Assembly: GCA_031216915.1 (NCBI GenBank)
Contig: CM062297.1
Coordinates: 538,678,971 to 538,742,970 of the forward strand
From: Pictodentalium vernedei
Taxonomy: Eukaryota > Mollusca > Scaphopoda > Dentaliida > Dentaliidae
Length of the DNA: 64,000 nt
Direction: 5' to 3'
Notes under the pieces: generated by a model
Seen by the model: only the letters and a program-made list of their open reading frames with translations
Databases searched by the model: none
Told to the model about the DNA's origin: nothing
Shown here: positions 46,321 to 58,218 of the stretch, in pieces
How positions within the stretch are numbered: position 1 is the first letter of the stretch
Layout: every line of letters begins with the position of its first letter
Made by a program: the position numbers and the translations under genes

Positions 46321-47663
46321 TTGCGGCTTCATGTTTCACCACCGAAAGGCCACTGCACGGTTACCAGTATATTCAGGGACTGATTTTGCGAAAATAACAA
46401 TTATTCCGACTGTACCCACATGGGAACTCCTATATCTGTAAGGGTTAAATTTTTAATAATAACGTATAAAACAGAAGTTGTCGTGCTATGCTTGCTGCAT
46501 GCAGGCATGGAAAACATTCAGCGCTCAATGAATTAGGAATGGAGTAAATTGTCACTTAAACCAGCGAAATTCTGAAAAAAATGAGAGTTTTTTTTCGACG
46601 GCACCTACCTTTATGCATCCGAGACAGGGACTGCGTTAAACTTTACAGCAACCTTATAACAGGAGATATTCTTGGAATTGAACTGTGAATCCGAATTTCG
46701 AAAGCATTTTCGGATATTCTATTCCAAACTATCACTGCACGCTTGTCAATATTCAGTGATTTTATGAAAATATCCATTATTCCGACCGTACCCATATGGG
46801 CAGTCTCGAATCTGCTTAAGGGTTAAACTTTTAATAATGACATATAAAACAAAAGTTGTCACACTATGACTGCTGCACACAGCCATAGAAAACATTCAGC
46901 GCTCAATCAATTAGGAATGGAGTAAATCGTCACTTAAACTTACCAAATTCTGAAAAATGAGAGTTTTTTTGGACTGCACCTATCTTTATGCAAACAGAAT
47001 GAGCATAGTGTTAAACTTTACAACCAAACTTACAACAGCAAATATGCTCGGTACGCAATTGTGAATACGACCATTTAAATCATTTCTCGATATTCCATTC
47101 GAAAATGGTCGAAAGGTGACCTCCAAATGAACCAGTTTTACGAAGAATTTTAGGGTACTCGAATTCTAGGCCCGAATACTGGGTGAAGGTTAAAACTTTG
47201 AATAAACCATGTAACAGGAAAATTGTTCCTGGATGAAGGCCCAATCCTCTCACGGGCACCGTTTTGACAAAATTCGGCTGCAGTGCTGAGAAATCTCATG
47301 TGAAAACTGGCCAATTTTGCCCGAAATGCACATTGCTCGTAATTTTGTGGCGAAAAGGGGTAAGCGCGAGGAATATCGCCTCTGTATCGCCTCTGTAGCC
47401 AGATTCAGTAAGTTATGCTACAAATATAACGAAAGTTTCAGCCAAATCATCCAGAGGGTTTTGGAGAATTGTGGCAAAACGTGTCATTTTCACTACATTT
47501 TCCACTGTTTTGGCAGAAAACGAAAAACTTCAGGAATGCCATGACCCAGGTGAGAAACTTCAGATGGAACTCTATACGTGTGCCAAATTTCAGTAAAATC
47601 GTACAGGCCGTTTTCGCGAAACCCGTCAGACAAAAATCATCGAAATGAAAAGTAATCTCAATA
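46321..47663. repeat. Module E, copy 6 (full length)
   Basis: A 12-bp direct duplication (CGCCTCTGTATCGCCTCTGT at 47378-47397) lengthens it. GAAATGAAAAGTAATCTC replaces GAAATGGAAAAATAATCTC at the C joint. Confidence 0.9.
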
Positions 47664-47870
47664 CTAGATTTTTCGATTTCAAGAAATCGAGAGATTCACC
47701 TATTCCGCTTGTTTTTTTAGGCAGGCAGCGGCGAATTAAGATTGAAGATAAAGCTGGTAGGTTTTTAGGCTATATTAAGTGCATGGCCGATAGAAAACCC
47801 CCTACAGTGTCTAACAATTCTTTCGGCAATACTCTTTCACATTGGCCTGAATGCTGTATGGTTAATGTCC
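47664..47870. repeat. Module C, 3' truncated unit
   Basis: GATTGAAGATAAAGCTGG is private. It is cut at GGTTAATGTCC and continues AGCTGGTGGTGC of D-II, a joint not seen elsewhere in the window. Confidence 0.9.
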
Positions 47871-48580
47871 AGCTGGTGGTGCTCTTTGTGTCAAAAGATG
47901 CGGTAACTATTTGTGAAGGATGTGTGAAAAAATTATGGAAATCGGCCAAGAATTGGCTGAGATATAGCGTTTTGATGAGTGGAGGTAATTGTTTCAATTT
48001 GGTCCTTTCCTAGCACGTGCGAACTGGCGGTGGGTGTATGTCTGGGGTTGTGGCAGTGTTCCCCCTCTGGGGTAGTTCCGCTTGAAACCGTGGATTCTCA
48101 GTTTCTGGTGGAGAGACGCTGGTGACTGAAAGATGCATTGTGTACACTGGCGTCAAATGGACCTCGCCAAGCTGGTAACAGTTACATATTTGTTAGAAAT
48201 GAAAAGTGGACAGCAATTGCGCATGGGTTAATGGCGAAAAGGCGGTAATTTGGCTAATTTGACATAAAAATTGAGCAGACAGCAGTGTTGCTCCTACGTC
48301 CACTGTGTCCAGACCACCGAAGGCAGCCACGCGAAATGTTCAGATGTTGTTCTACTTTCCCTGCTTGACAGGTTAGTATCTTTATCGAGAGGCGTGACTG
48401 CCTGAGGACAACGAGAATCGCGTGGAAGCCGAGGGGACGATTCGTCCCTACTCTATTCCCAATGCAATGACGTTTCCATTCACTATTTACCTGTCACCAG
48501 TCGAGTTTGGTGTTATTTCTGTCTATTTGATGAACTGTTCTGCTTTCAATATTCACACATTTACATGGGACTGAAAGTTT
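47871..48580. repeat. Module D-II, copy 3 (5' truncated)
   Basis: About 230 bp of the D 5' part is missing compared with 19571. The remainder is closest to copy 1 (GAGGCGTGACTGCCTGAGG). The GGGACGATTCGTCCC palindrome is intact near 48433. Confidence 0.9.
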
Positions 48581-49478
48581 GTATGGTTAATGCCGATTTC
48601 AAGGCAGGCAGTGGGTCGAGTGGGCTGGCGTTAGGTTGTGCATGCAAGTAGACAGGCAGTCCTGTCTAACAAATCTTCCGACCGTACTCTTTTACTCTGG
48701 CATGACTGGTGTATGGTTAAAATCGAAGTAAGGGTGGGCTTGCTCTCAGGCAGTTTGGTTGGCAGAAAGACAGAAGGCATTCCGTATTCCATTCATAATT
48801 GCTGGAAATCCATATCTACTTCTCATAATTGCTGGAAATCCATATCTACTTCTTTGAAACCACGCATGCAGGGTTAAGTTAGAAATCAACAATGCCAGCT
48901 CAAATTTACGAATTCAGTTTCAATAAAAATCAGTAAATGAAGGTTAAAGAATATTTTGAAAATTACAGTTTTTCACACAGTACTCTCAAATAGCTTTGGA
49001 TATGAAACGGCTGCAAAGAATATTTTGAACATGACAGTTTTTTCACGCAGTACCCTCAAATAGCTTTGATTACGAAAGGGTTACACAAGTCACAGTGATA
49101 TTCAAATCATTTGTATAAGTGATAAAATGAAAACAGTTGTCTGGAGAATGAATACTGGTCAGCTATAAAGGATAGCATAAATAAATAAAGCATCTCAGTT
49201 TCCAAAGATCATCAATCACAGCTTGACAGAGTTTCTGCTGCATAGAAAACATTCAGCGCTGAATCAATTAGGATATGGAGTAAATTGTCACTTGAACTGA
49301 AAATGTTTTTTTTTTTGGATGGGACCTATCTTTATGATGCTAGAATGGGCATAGGGTTAAACTTTACAACAAATCTTACAACAGAAAATATGCTCAGTAG
49401 GCAATTGTGAATACGCACATGCAAATCATTTTCGATATTCCGTTCCAAAGAGGAAGACAAGTGAATGCGCGCAATCAG
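48581..49478. repeat. Module F, copy 4
   Basis: 30-bp repeats at 48794 and 48824. Private GTTAGGTTGTGCATGC and AACAAATCTTCCGACC. The A-like part carries 12 T near 49306. Confidence 0.9.
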
Positions 49479-50157
49479 TGCAGGCAGCCAGTAGGCAGGC
49501 AGGCAGGCACAGGCAGGCAGGAACATGCAGGCAGGCGCAGGCAGGCTCAGACCGAGGCATACAGGCGCACAGGCAGGCGGGCAGCTGTACTCTTTCACAC
49601 AGGCATGGCTGTTGAATGGTGAATATCGAAGTCAGGGCGGGCTTGATGTTAGGCAGGTAGATAGGTAGACAGACTGCGCGCAGGCATCTAGTGCAGACAG
49701 GCAGGCACAGACAGGCAGGCACAAGCAGGCAGGCAGGCAGGTACGCAGGTAGGCACGCAGGCGTGCAGGCAGACTCGGGCAGGCGCAGGCAGGCTCACAG
49801 ACAGGAAGGCAGGTGCACAGGCATTTCTAACAACTCTTCCGACTGTACTCTTTCACACAGTCGTGGTGAATAGTTAAAATCGAAGTCAGGGCTGGCTTGA
49901 TGTCAGGCAGGTAGATAAACAGACAGGCTGTGTTCAGGCGCAGGCAGGGAGGCACTGGTAAGCGCACACAGGCAGGCTCAGGCAGGCACGTCGGCATGTG
50001 CGCATGCAGGCGCAGGCAAGCGCGCAGGGCTGCTGACGCGCAGGCATTTCTAACAACTCTTCCAACTGTTCTCTTTCTCACAGGCATGACTGTTGAATTG
50101 TTAAAATCGCAGGCGGGCGGGCGGGCGGGCGGGCGGGCGGGCGGGCGGGCAGGCAGG
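49479..50157. repeat. Module G, block 6 with nine GGGC units
   Basis: CAGG core-plus-array units shorter than in block 1, then an uninterrupted run of nine GGGC at 50115-50150, the longest in the window. Runs of GGG separated by single C are compatible with a G-quadruplex on the + strand, which is inference. Confidence 0.93.
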
Positions 50158-50768
50158 CATTTCTAACAACTCTTCTGATTGTACTCTTTCACAAGGGCAT
50201 GACAGTTGAATGTTTAAAATCAAAGTCAGGGGGGGGGGGGGGGCTTGCTGTCAAGCAGGTAGGTAGACTGACAGACTGCATTTCACAAAATTCCAGCCAT
50301 AATTGCTAAAAATCCATATCTACTTCTCTGAAACCACGTGCATACCTACTTCTCTGAAACCACATACTCAGGGTTAAGTTAGAAATCAACAGCATCACAG
50401 CAATACTGCCTAGGAAATAGTCACCACACATTTATCTATTCTGTTACAATAAAAATCAGTAAAAAGAGGGTTAACAGACTGTTCTCTTTCACACTGGCAT
50501 GACTGTTGTATGGTTAATGACGAAGTCAGGGCAGGCAGGCATTTCTGATAACTCTTCCGACTCAGCCATAATTGCTGGAAATCCATATCCACTTCTCTGT
50601 AATCGCGCATGTAGGGTTAACTTAGAATTCAACAGCATTATAGCAATGCTGCTTTGCACACATTTATGAATTCTCTACAGAGGGTTAATGGATATTCAAA
50701 TAGGAAAAACAGCATCTGGAGAATGCTGGTCAGCTACTAAAGATATTATACAAATAAATAAAACGTTA
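50158..50768. repeat. Module H, copy 10
   Basis: A run of 15 G (50229-50243) replaces GCGGG in the AAGTCAGGGCGGGCTTGC motif of its relatives. Otherwise it follows copy 1. Confidence 0.88.
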
Positions 50769-51883
50769 ATCACAGCTTGACAGTTACTGATAACAGCAAG
50801 CTTGAGAAATTTTAACTGGCATCAGCAAAGTAAACCACTTTTATAAAGAATTTGAGGGTAGTCCAATTCAAGGCCTGAAAACTGTATGAAGCGTAAAACT
50901 TTGAATAAAACATATAACAGCAAAATTATTCTAGGATGTAAGCTCTATCTTCTCATGGGAAAAACTTCGAGAAAATATGTCTCCAGTGCTGAGAAATCGC
51001 ACGTGAAAGTTGGCGAAAACAACAATTATTCTGACAGTACCCTTATGGGAGCTCCCAAATCTGCCAAGGGTTAAACTTTTTACAATAACATATAGAACAA
51101 AAGTTGTTGTACTTTGACAGCTGCATGCAGCCATAGAAAACATTCAGCGCTCAATCAGTTAGATATGGAGTAAATTGACACTTAAGGTTACCAAATTCTA
51201 AAAAAATTGAAGTGTTCTTGGACGTACCTGCTTTTAGGCAACCAGAATGGGCATAGGGTTAAACTTTACAACCAAACTTACAACAGCAAATATGATCAGT
51301 AGGCAATTGTGAATGCGGACATGTAAATTATTTCTCGATATTCAATTCCAAAGTGGAAGAAAAATTAACTCAAAATGAGCGAATTTTAGGTAAACTTTTA
51401 GGGTCCTCTGATTCAAGGCCCAAAATCTGGGTGAAAGCTAAAACTATGAATAAAACATATAACAGCAAAATTGTTCTTGGATGAATGCCCAATCTTCTCA
51501 CTGAACGTGATTTGCGAAAATGTGGTTGCAGTGCTGAGAAATCGCATGTGAATGTTGGCAATTTTCGCCAAAAATGCATTTTCGGGTGACGTTTGTGGCA
51601 AAACAGGGTCAACGTGGGTAATACTGCCTATGCAGACAGATTCAGGTGCACATGCTTCAAACACTAGGAACGTTTCGGCCCAATCGCCCAGAGCATTTTT
51701 GAGAATTGGGGCAAAACGTGACATTTTGGATACATTTTTTATGATTTTGGCAGAAAACGAAAAACTTCAGAAATGCCATGACCCAGGTGAGAAACTTCGC
51801 ATGATGCTCTACAGATGTGCTGAATTTCAACAAAATCGTACAGACCGTTTTCGCGTAATCCGTCAGACAAAATTCGGTGAAAT
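50769..51883. repeat. Module A, copy 10 (mosaic)
   Basis: The first part up to about 51040 matches copies 2, 5 and 11 (GGATGTAAGCTC, GGGAAAAACTTCG). From GGGAGCTCCCAAATCTGCC onward it matches copies 6 and 12 (TTTTTACAATAAC, TGAAGTGTTCTTGG, GGTAAACTTTTAGGGTCC). The switch falls within about 51010-51060. Confidence 0.9.
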
Positions 51884-51931
51884 AAAAAAAAAAATAAAAA
51901 AAAAAAAAATAAAAAAAAAAAAAAAGAAAAA
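51884..51931. repeat. Poly-A tract at A/C boundary
   Basis: 48 bases, A with two T and one G, followed by TAGCAATAATAATAG. Confidence 0.97.
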
Positions 51932-51946
51932 TAGCAATAATAATAG

Positions 51947-52016
51947 ATCCACCTATTAGAAATAGGTGAATCTAACTAGATTTTTCGATTTCAAGAAATC
52001 GAGAGATTCACCTATT
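51947..52016. other. Three-arm inverted-repeat element
   Basis: Arm 1 is 51947-51957, arm 2 is 51961-51973 and arm 3 is 52004-52016. It sits immediately before the longest C array. Confidence 0.9.
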
Positions 52017-53276
52017 CCGCTTGTTTTTTTAGGCAGGCAGCGGCGAATTAAGATTGCATATAGAGCTGTTAGGTTTTTAGGCTATATTAAGTGCATGGCC
52101 GATAGAAAACCCCCTACAGTGTCTAACAATTCTTTCGGCAATACTCTTTCACATTGGCCTGAATGCTGTATGGTTAATGTCCAAGTTAGGGCTAAATTGC
52201 AAAGCTGTTGAACACATCGTACCTGTACAACCCCCTCCTTCTAGATTTTTCGATTTCAAGAAATCGAGAGATTCACCTATTCCGCTTGTTTTTTTAGGCA
52301 GGTAGCGGCGAATTAAGATTGCATATAGAGCTGGTAGGTTTTTAGGCTATATTAAGTGCATGGCCGATAGAAAACCTGCTACAGTGTCTAACAATTCTTT
52401 CGGCAATACTCTTTCACATTGGCCTGAATGCTGTATGGTTAATGTCCAAGTTAGGGCTAAAGAGCAAAGCTGTTGAACACATCATACCCGTACAACCCCC
52501 TCCTTCTAGATTTTTCGGTTTCAAGAAATCGAGAGATTCACCTATTCCGCTTGTTTTTTTAGGCAGGCAGCGGCGAAATAAGATTGCATATAGAGCTGGT
52601 AGGTTTTTAGGCTATATTAAGTGCATGGCCGATAAAAAACCCCCTACAGTGTCTAACAATTATTTCGGCAATACTCTTTCACATTGGCCTGAATGCTGTA
52701 TGGTTAATGTCCAAGTTAGGGCTAAATAGCAAACCTGTTGAACACATCGTACCCGTACAACCCCCTCCTTCTAGATTTTTCGATTTCAAGAAATCGAGAG
52801 ATTCACCTATTCTGCTTGTTTTTTTAGGCAGGCAGCGGCGAATTAAGATTGCATATAGAGCTGGTAGGTTTTTAGGCTATATTAAGTGCATGGCCAATAG
52901 AAAACCCGCTACAGTGTCTAACAATTCTTTCGGCAATACTCTTTCACATTGGCCTGAATGCTGTATGGTTAATGTCCAAGTTAGGGCTAAAGAGCAAAGC
53001 TGTTGAACACATCATACCCGTACAACCCCCTCCTTCTAGATTTTTCGATTTCAAGAAATCGAGAGATTCACCTATTCCGCTTGTTTTTTTAGGCAGGTAG
53101 CCGCGAAATAAGATTGCATATAGAGCTGGTAGGTTTTTAGGCTATATTAAGTGCATGGCCGATAAAAAAACCCCTACAGTGTCTAACAATTCTTTCGGCA
53201 ATACTCTTTCACATTGGCCTGAATGCTGTATGGTTAATGTCCAAGTTAGGGCTAAATTGCAAAGCTGTTGAACAGA
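51976..53276. repeat. Module C, five tandem units of exactly 265 bp
   Basis: Unit starts are 51976, 52241, 52506, 52771 and 53036, so all four intervals are 265 bp. Markers alternate: GGGCTAAATTGC (units 1, 5), GGGCTAAAGAGC (2, 4) and GGGCTAAATAGC (3). This is the pattern left by repeated exchange of a two-unit block. Confidence 0.95.
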
Positions 53277-54221
53277 TTGCGTATACTAAATAATAACAAC
53301 ACGTGCGTATGTGGCATCATATATTGTGGCAAATGTTTTCGTAGCAGTGATTCCAAATTTTCAGCGTTTGTTCTTGAAGCTCGCCCGTACTCGGCCATAT
53401 TATTAGAATGTCCCGAAACCAAGCATGGGCCTCGAGGCAGCCACCCCTCTCCCTCAACCCACCCCGGAACATGCACGTACGCTCTCCTGACATTCAACAT
53501 GATAGAATGGGAAGCTGGTGGTGCTCGTTGTGTCAAAAGATGCGGTAACTATTTGTGAAGATGTGTGAAAAAATTATGGAAATCGGCCAAGAATTGGTTG
53601 AGATATAGCGTTTTGATGAGTGGAGGTAATTGTTTCAATTTGGTCCTTTCCTAGCACGTGCGATCTGGCGGTGGGTGTACGTCTGGGGTTGTGGCAGTGT
53701 TCCCCCTCTGGGGTAGTTCCGCTTGAAACCGTGGATTCTCAGTTTCTGGTGGAGAGACGCTGGTGACTGAAAGATGAATTGTGTACACTGGCGTCAAATG
53801 GACCTCGCCATGCTGGTAACAGTTAGATATTTGTCAGAAATGAAAAGTGGACAGTAATCGCGCATGGGTTAATGGCGAAAAGGCGGTAATTTGGCTAATT
53901 TGACATAAAAATTGAGCAGACAGCAGTGTCGCTCCTACGTCCACTGTGTCCAGACCACCGAAGGCAGCCACACGAAATGTTCAGATGTTGTTCTACTTTC
54001 CCTGCTTGACAGGTTAATATCTTTATCGAGTGGCGTAACTGCCTGAGGACAACGTGAATCGTATGGAAACCGAGCGGACGATTCGTCCCTTCTCTATTCC
54101 CAATGCAACGACGTTTCCATTCACTATTTACCTGTCACCCGTCGAGTTTGGCATTATTTCTGTCTATTTGATGAACTGTTCAGCTTTCAATATTCACACA
54201 TTTACATGGGACTGAAAGTTT
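53277..54221. repeat. Module D-II, copy 4 (full length)
   Basis: Companion of 19571-20513. Differences are few, for example CATGCACGTACG against CATGAACGTACG, which interrupts neither repeat structure nor the GGGACG-type motif (here GCGGACGATTCGTCCC). Confidence 0.92.
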
Positions 54222-55119
54222 GTATGGTTAATGCCGAATTCAAGGCAGGCAGTGGGTCGAGTGGGCGGACGTTAGGGCGTGCATGCAAGTAGACAGGCAG
54301 TCCTGTCTAACAACTCTTCCGACCGTACTCTTTTACTCTGGCATGACTGGTGTATGGTTAAAATCGAAGTAAGGGTGGGCTTGCTCTCAGGCAGTTTGGT
54401 TGGCAGAAAAAACAGAAGGCATTCCGTATTCCATTCATAATTGCTGGAAATCCATATCTACTTCTCATAATTGCTGGAAATCCATATCTACCTCTTTGAA
54501 ACCACGCTTGCAGGGTTAAGTTAGAAATCAACAATGCCAGCTCAAATTTACGAATTCAGTTTCAATAAAAATCAGTAAATGAAGGTTAAAGAATATTTTG
54601 AAAATTACAGTTTTTCACACAGTACTCTCAAATAGCTTTGGATATGAACGGGCTTCAAAGAATATTTTGAACATGACAGTTTTTTCACGCAGTACCCTCA
54701 AATAGCTTTGATTACGAAAGGGTTACACAAGTCACAGTGATATTCAAATCATTTGTATAAGTGATAAAATGAAAACAGTTGTCTGGAGAATGAATACTGG
54801 TCAGCTATAAAGGACAGCATAAATAAATAAAGCATCTCAGTTTTTCAAAGTTCATCAATCACAGCTTGACAGAGTTTCCAGTGCATAGAAAACATTCAGC
54901 GCTGAATCAATTAGGATATGGAGTAAATTGTCACTTGAACTGAAAATGTTTTTTTTTTGGATGGGACCTATCTTTATGATGCTAGAATGGGCATAGGGTT
55001 AAACTTTACAACAAATCTTACAACAGAAAATATGCTCAGTAGGCAATTGTGAATACGCACATGCAAATCATTTTCGATATTCCGTTCCAAAGAGGAAGAC
55101 AAGTGAATGCGCGCAATCA
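54222..55119. repeat. Module F, copy 5
   Basis: Two 30-bp repeats (54436, 54466; the second ends CTACCTCT). Its otherwise close partner at 20514 has three. The 69-bp pair is intact. Confidence 0.9.
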
Positions 55120-55820
55120 GTGCAGGCAGCCAGTAGGCAGGCAGGCACAGGCAGGCTGGAACATGCAGGCAGGCGCAGGCAGGCTCAGACCGAGGCATAC
55201 AGGCGCACAGGCAGGCGGGCAGCTGTGCTCTTTCACACAGGCATGGCTGTTGAATGGTGAATATCGAAGTCAGGGCGGGCTTGATGTTAGGCAGGTAGAT
55301 AGGTAGACAGACTTTGCGCAGGCATCTAGTGAATACAGGCAGGGACAGACAGGCAGGCAGGCACAAGCAGGCAGGCAGGCACGCAGGTAGGCACGCAGGC
55401 ATGCAGGCAGACTCGGGTAGGCGCAGGCAGGCTCGCAGACAGGAAGGCAGGCGCGCGGGCATTTCTAACAACTCTTCCGACTGTACTCTTTCACACAGGC
55501 GTGGTGAATAGTTAAAATTGAAGTCAGGGCTGGCTTGATGTCAGGCAGGTAGATAAACAGACAGGCTGTGTTCAGGCGCAGGCAGGGAGGCGCTGGTAAG
55601 CGCACACAGGCAGGTTCAGGCAGGCACATCGGCCGGTGCGCATGCAGGCAGGCAGGCAGGCACAGGCACTCGGGCAGGCAGGCAGGCGCAGGCAAGCGCG
55701 CAGGGCTGCTGATGCACAGCCATTTCTAACAACTCTTCCAACTGTTCTCTTTCTCACAGGCATGACTGTTGAATGGTTAAAATCGCAGGCGGGCGGGCGG
55801 GCGGGTGGGCGGGCAGGCAG
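55120..55820. repeat. Module G, CAGG/GGGC block 7
   Basis: Shorter CAGG runs than block 3 and a GGGC run broken by GGGT (55791-55814). A 165-codon reverse-strand ORF (54974-55471) reads the CCTG repeat plus the A-like end of F. Confidence 0.93.
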
Positions 55821-56425
55821 GCATTTCTAACAACTCTTCTGATTGTACTCTTTTACACGGGCATGGCAGGTGAATGTTTAAAATCGAAGTCAGGGCGGGC
55901 TTGCTGTCAAGCAGGTAGGTAGACTGACAGACTGCATTTCACAAAATTCCAGCCATAATTGCTAAAAATCCATATCTACTTCTCTGAAACCACGTGCATA
56001 CCTACTTCTCTGAAACCACATGCTCAGGGTTAAGTTAGAAATCAACAGCATCACAGCAATACTGCCTAGGAAATAGTCACCACACATTTATCTATTCTGT
56101 TACAATAAAAAATCAGTAAAAAGAGGGTTAACAGACTGTTCTCTTTCACACTGGCATGACTGTTGTATGGTTAATGACGAAGTTAGGGCAGGCAGGGATT
56201 TCTGACAACTCTTCCGACTCAGCCATAATTGCTGGAAATCCATATCCACTTCTCTGTAACCGCACATGTAGGGTTAACTTAGAATTCAACAGCATTATAG
56301 CAATGCTGCTTTGCACACATTTATGAATTCTCTACAGAGGGTTAATGGATATTCAAATAGGAAAAACAGCATCTGGAGAATGCTGGTCAGCTACTAATGA
56401 TATTATACAAATAAATAAAACGTTA
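55821..56425. repeat. Module H, copy 11
   Basis: Partner of 22149-22751 with GGCATGGCAGG and AGGCAGGGATTTC as private changes. Confidence 0.88.
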
Positions 56426-57540
56426 ATCACAGCTTGACAGTTACTGATAACAGCAAGCTTGAAAAATTTTAACTGGCATCAGCAAAGTAAACCACTTTTA
56501 TAAAGAATTTGAGGGTAGTCCAATTCAAGGCCTGAAAACTGTATGAAGGGTAAAACTTTGAATAAAACATGTAACAGCAAAATTATTCTAGGATGTAAGC
56601 TCTATCTTCTCATGGGAAAAACTTCGAGAAAATATGTCTTCAGTGCTGAGAAATCGCACCTGAAAGTTGGCGAAAACAACAATTATTCCGACAGTACCCT
56701 TATGGGAACTCCCAAATCTGGCAAGGGTTAAACTTTTTATAATAATATATAGAACAAAAGTTGTCATACTTTGACAGCTGCATGCAGCCATAGAAAACAT
56801 TCAGCGCTCAATCAATTAGATATGGAGTAAATTGACACTTAAACTTACCAAATTCTAAAAAAAATTGAGTTTTCTTGGACGGTACCTACATTTAGGCAAC
56901 CAGAATGGGCATAGGGTTAAACATTACAACCAAACTTACAACAGCAAATATTCTCGGTAGGCAATTGTGAATATGGACATGCAAATCATTTTTCAATATT
57001 TCATTCCAAAATGGAAGAAAACTGAACTCAAAATGGGCGAATTTTAGGTAGACTTTAGAGTACTCTGATACAAGGCTCGAAAACTGGATGAAGACTAAAA
57101 CTTTGAATAAAACATATAACAGCAAAATTGTTCTTGGATAAATGCCCAATCTTTTCATTGGACCTGATTTGAGAAAATTTGGTTGCAATGCTGAGAAATC
57201 GCATGTGAATGTTGGCAATTTTCGCCAAAAATGCATTTTCGGGTGAAGTTTGTGGCAAAATAGCGTCAACGTGGGTAATACTGCCTATGCAGACAGATGC
57301 AGGTGGACATGCTTCAAATACTAGAAACGTTTCAGCCCAATCGCCCAGAGCATTTTTGAGAATTGGGGCAAAACGTGACATTTTGACTACATTTTTCACG
57401 GCATTGGCAGAAAACGAAAAACTTCAGAAATGCCATGACCCAGGTGAGAAACTTCGCATGGTGCTCTACAAGTGTGCTGAATTTCAACAAAATCGTACAG
57501 ACCGTTTTCGCGTAATCCGTCAGACAAGAATCGGTGAAAG
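56426..57540. repeat. Module A, copy 11
   Basis: Partner of copy 5 at an offset of about 33,675 bp. It keeps AAAACTGAACTC, so the 2-bp loss in copy 5 is derived. It ends ATCGGTGAAAG. Confidence 0.92.
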
Positions 57541-57584
57541 AAAAAAAAAAAAGAAAAAAATAAAAGAAAAAAAAAAAAGAAAAA
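57541..57584. repeat. Poly-A tract at triple-hairpin boundary
   Basis: 44 bases, A with three G and one T, leading into TAGCAATAACAATACATT. Confidence 0.96.
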
Positions 57585-57599
57585 TAGCAATAACAATAC

Positions 57600-57816
57600 A
57601 TTCACCTATTAGAAATAGGTGAATCTAAAAAAAAAATGAAAAAAAAAAAAAAAAAAAGAAAAATAGCAGTAACAATACATTCACCTATTAGAAATAGGTG
57701 AATCTAATAAAAAATAAAAAAAAAAGAAAAATAGCAATAACAATACATTCACCTATTAGAAATAGGTGAATCTAACTAGATTTTTCGATTTCAAGAAATC
57801 GAGAGATTCACCTATT
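57600..57816. other. Triplicated A-rich/hairpin cassette plus third arm
   Basis: Three perfect 11-bp hairpins (ATTCACCTATT-AGA-AATAGGTGAAT) have arm pairs 57600-57610/57614-57624, 57679-57689/57693-57703 and 57747-57757/57761-57771. They are spaced 79 and 68 bp apart by A-rich tracts and a repeated ATAGCAATAACAATAC lead. Arm 3 in module C is 57804-57816. The repeat unit is A-tract plus lead plus hairpin. Confidence 0.92.
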
Positions 57817-58218
57817 CCGCTTGTCTTTTTAGGCAGCGGCGAAATAAGATTGCATATAGAGCTGCTAGTTTTTTAGGCTATATTAAGTGCATAGCCGATA
57901 GAAAACTCCCTACAGTGTCTAACAATTCTTTCCACAATACTCTTTCACATTGGCGTGAATGCTGTATGGTTAATCTCCAAGTTAGGGCTAAACAGCAAAC
58001 CTGTTGAACACATCATACCCGTCCAACCCCCTCCTTCTAGATTTTTCGATTTCAAGAAATCGAGAGATTCACCTATTCCGCTTGTCTTTTTAGGCAGCGG
58101 CGAAATAAGATTGCATATAGAGCTGCTAGTTTTTTAGGCTATATTAAGTGCATAGCCGATAGAAAACTCCCTACAGTGTCTAACAATTTTTTCCGCAATA
58201 CTCTTTCCCATTGGCGTG
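57776..58218. repeat. Module C, two units (second truncated)
   Basis: Units start at 57776 and 58037 (261 bp). The second stops at TTGGCGTGA and joins D-III as at 24075. GGGCTAAACAGC and ACAATTTTTTCCGC are private. Confidence 0.92.

Noticed and set aside
54974..55471. 165-codon reverse-strand ORF rich in Cys, Leu, Pro and Ala, and similar ORFs at 21291-21683, 4692-5012 and 49426-49722
   Set aside because: They are readings of the CCTG tetranucleotide array joined to the A-like part of F. They look like low-complexity protein but have no independent support.
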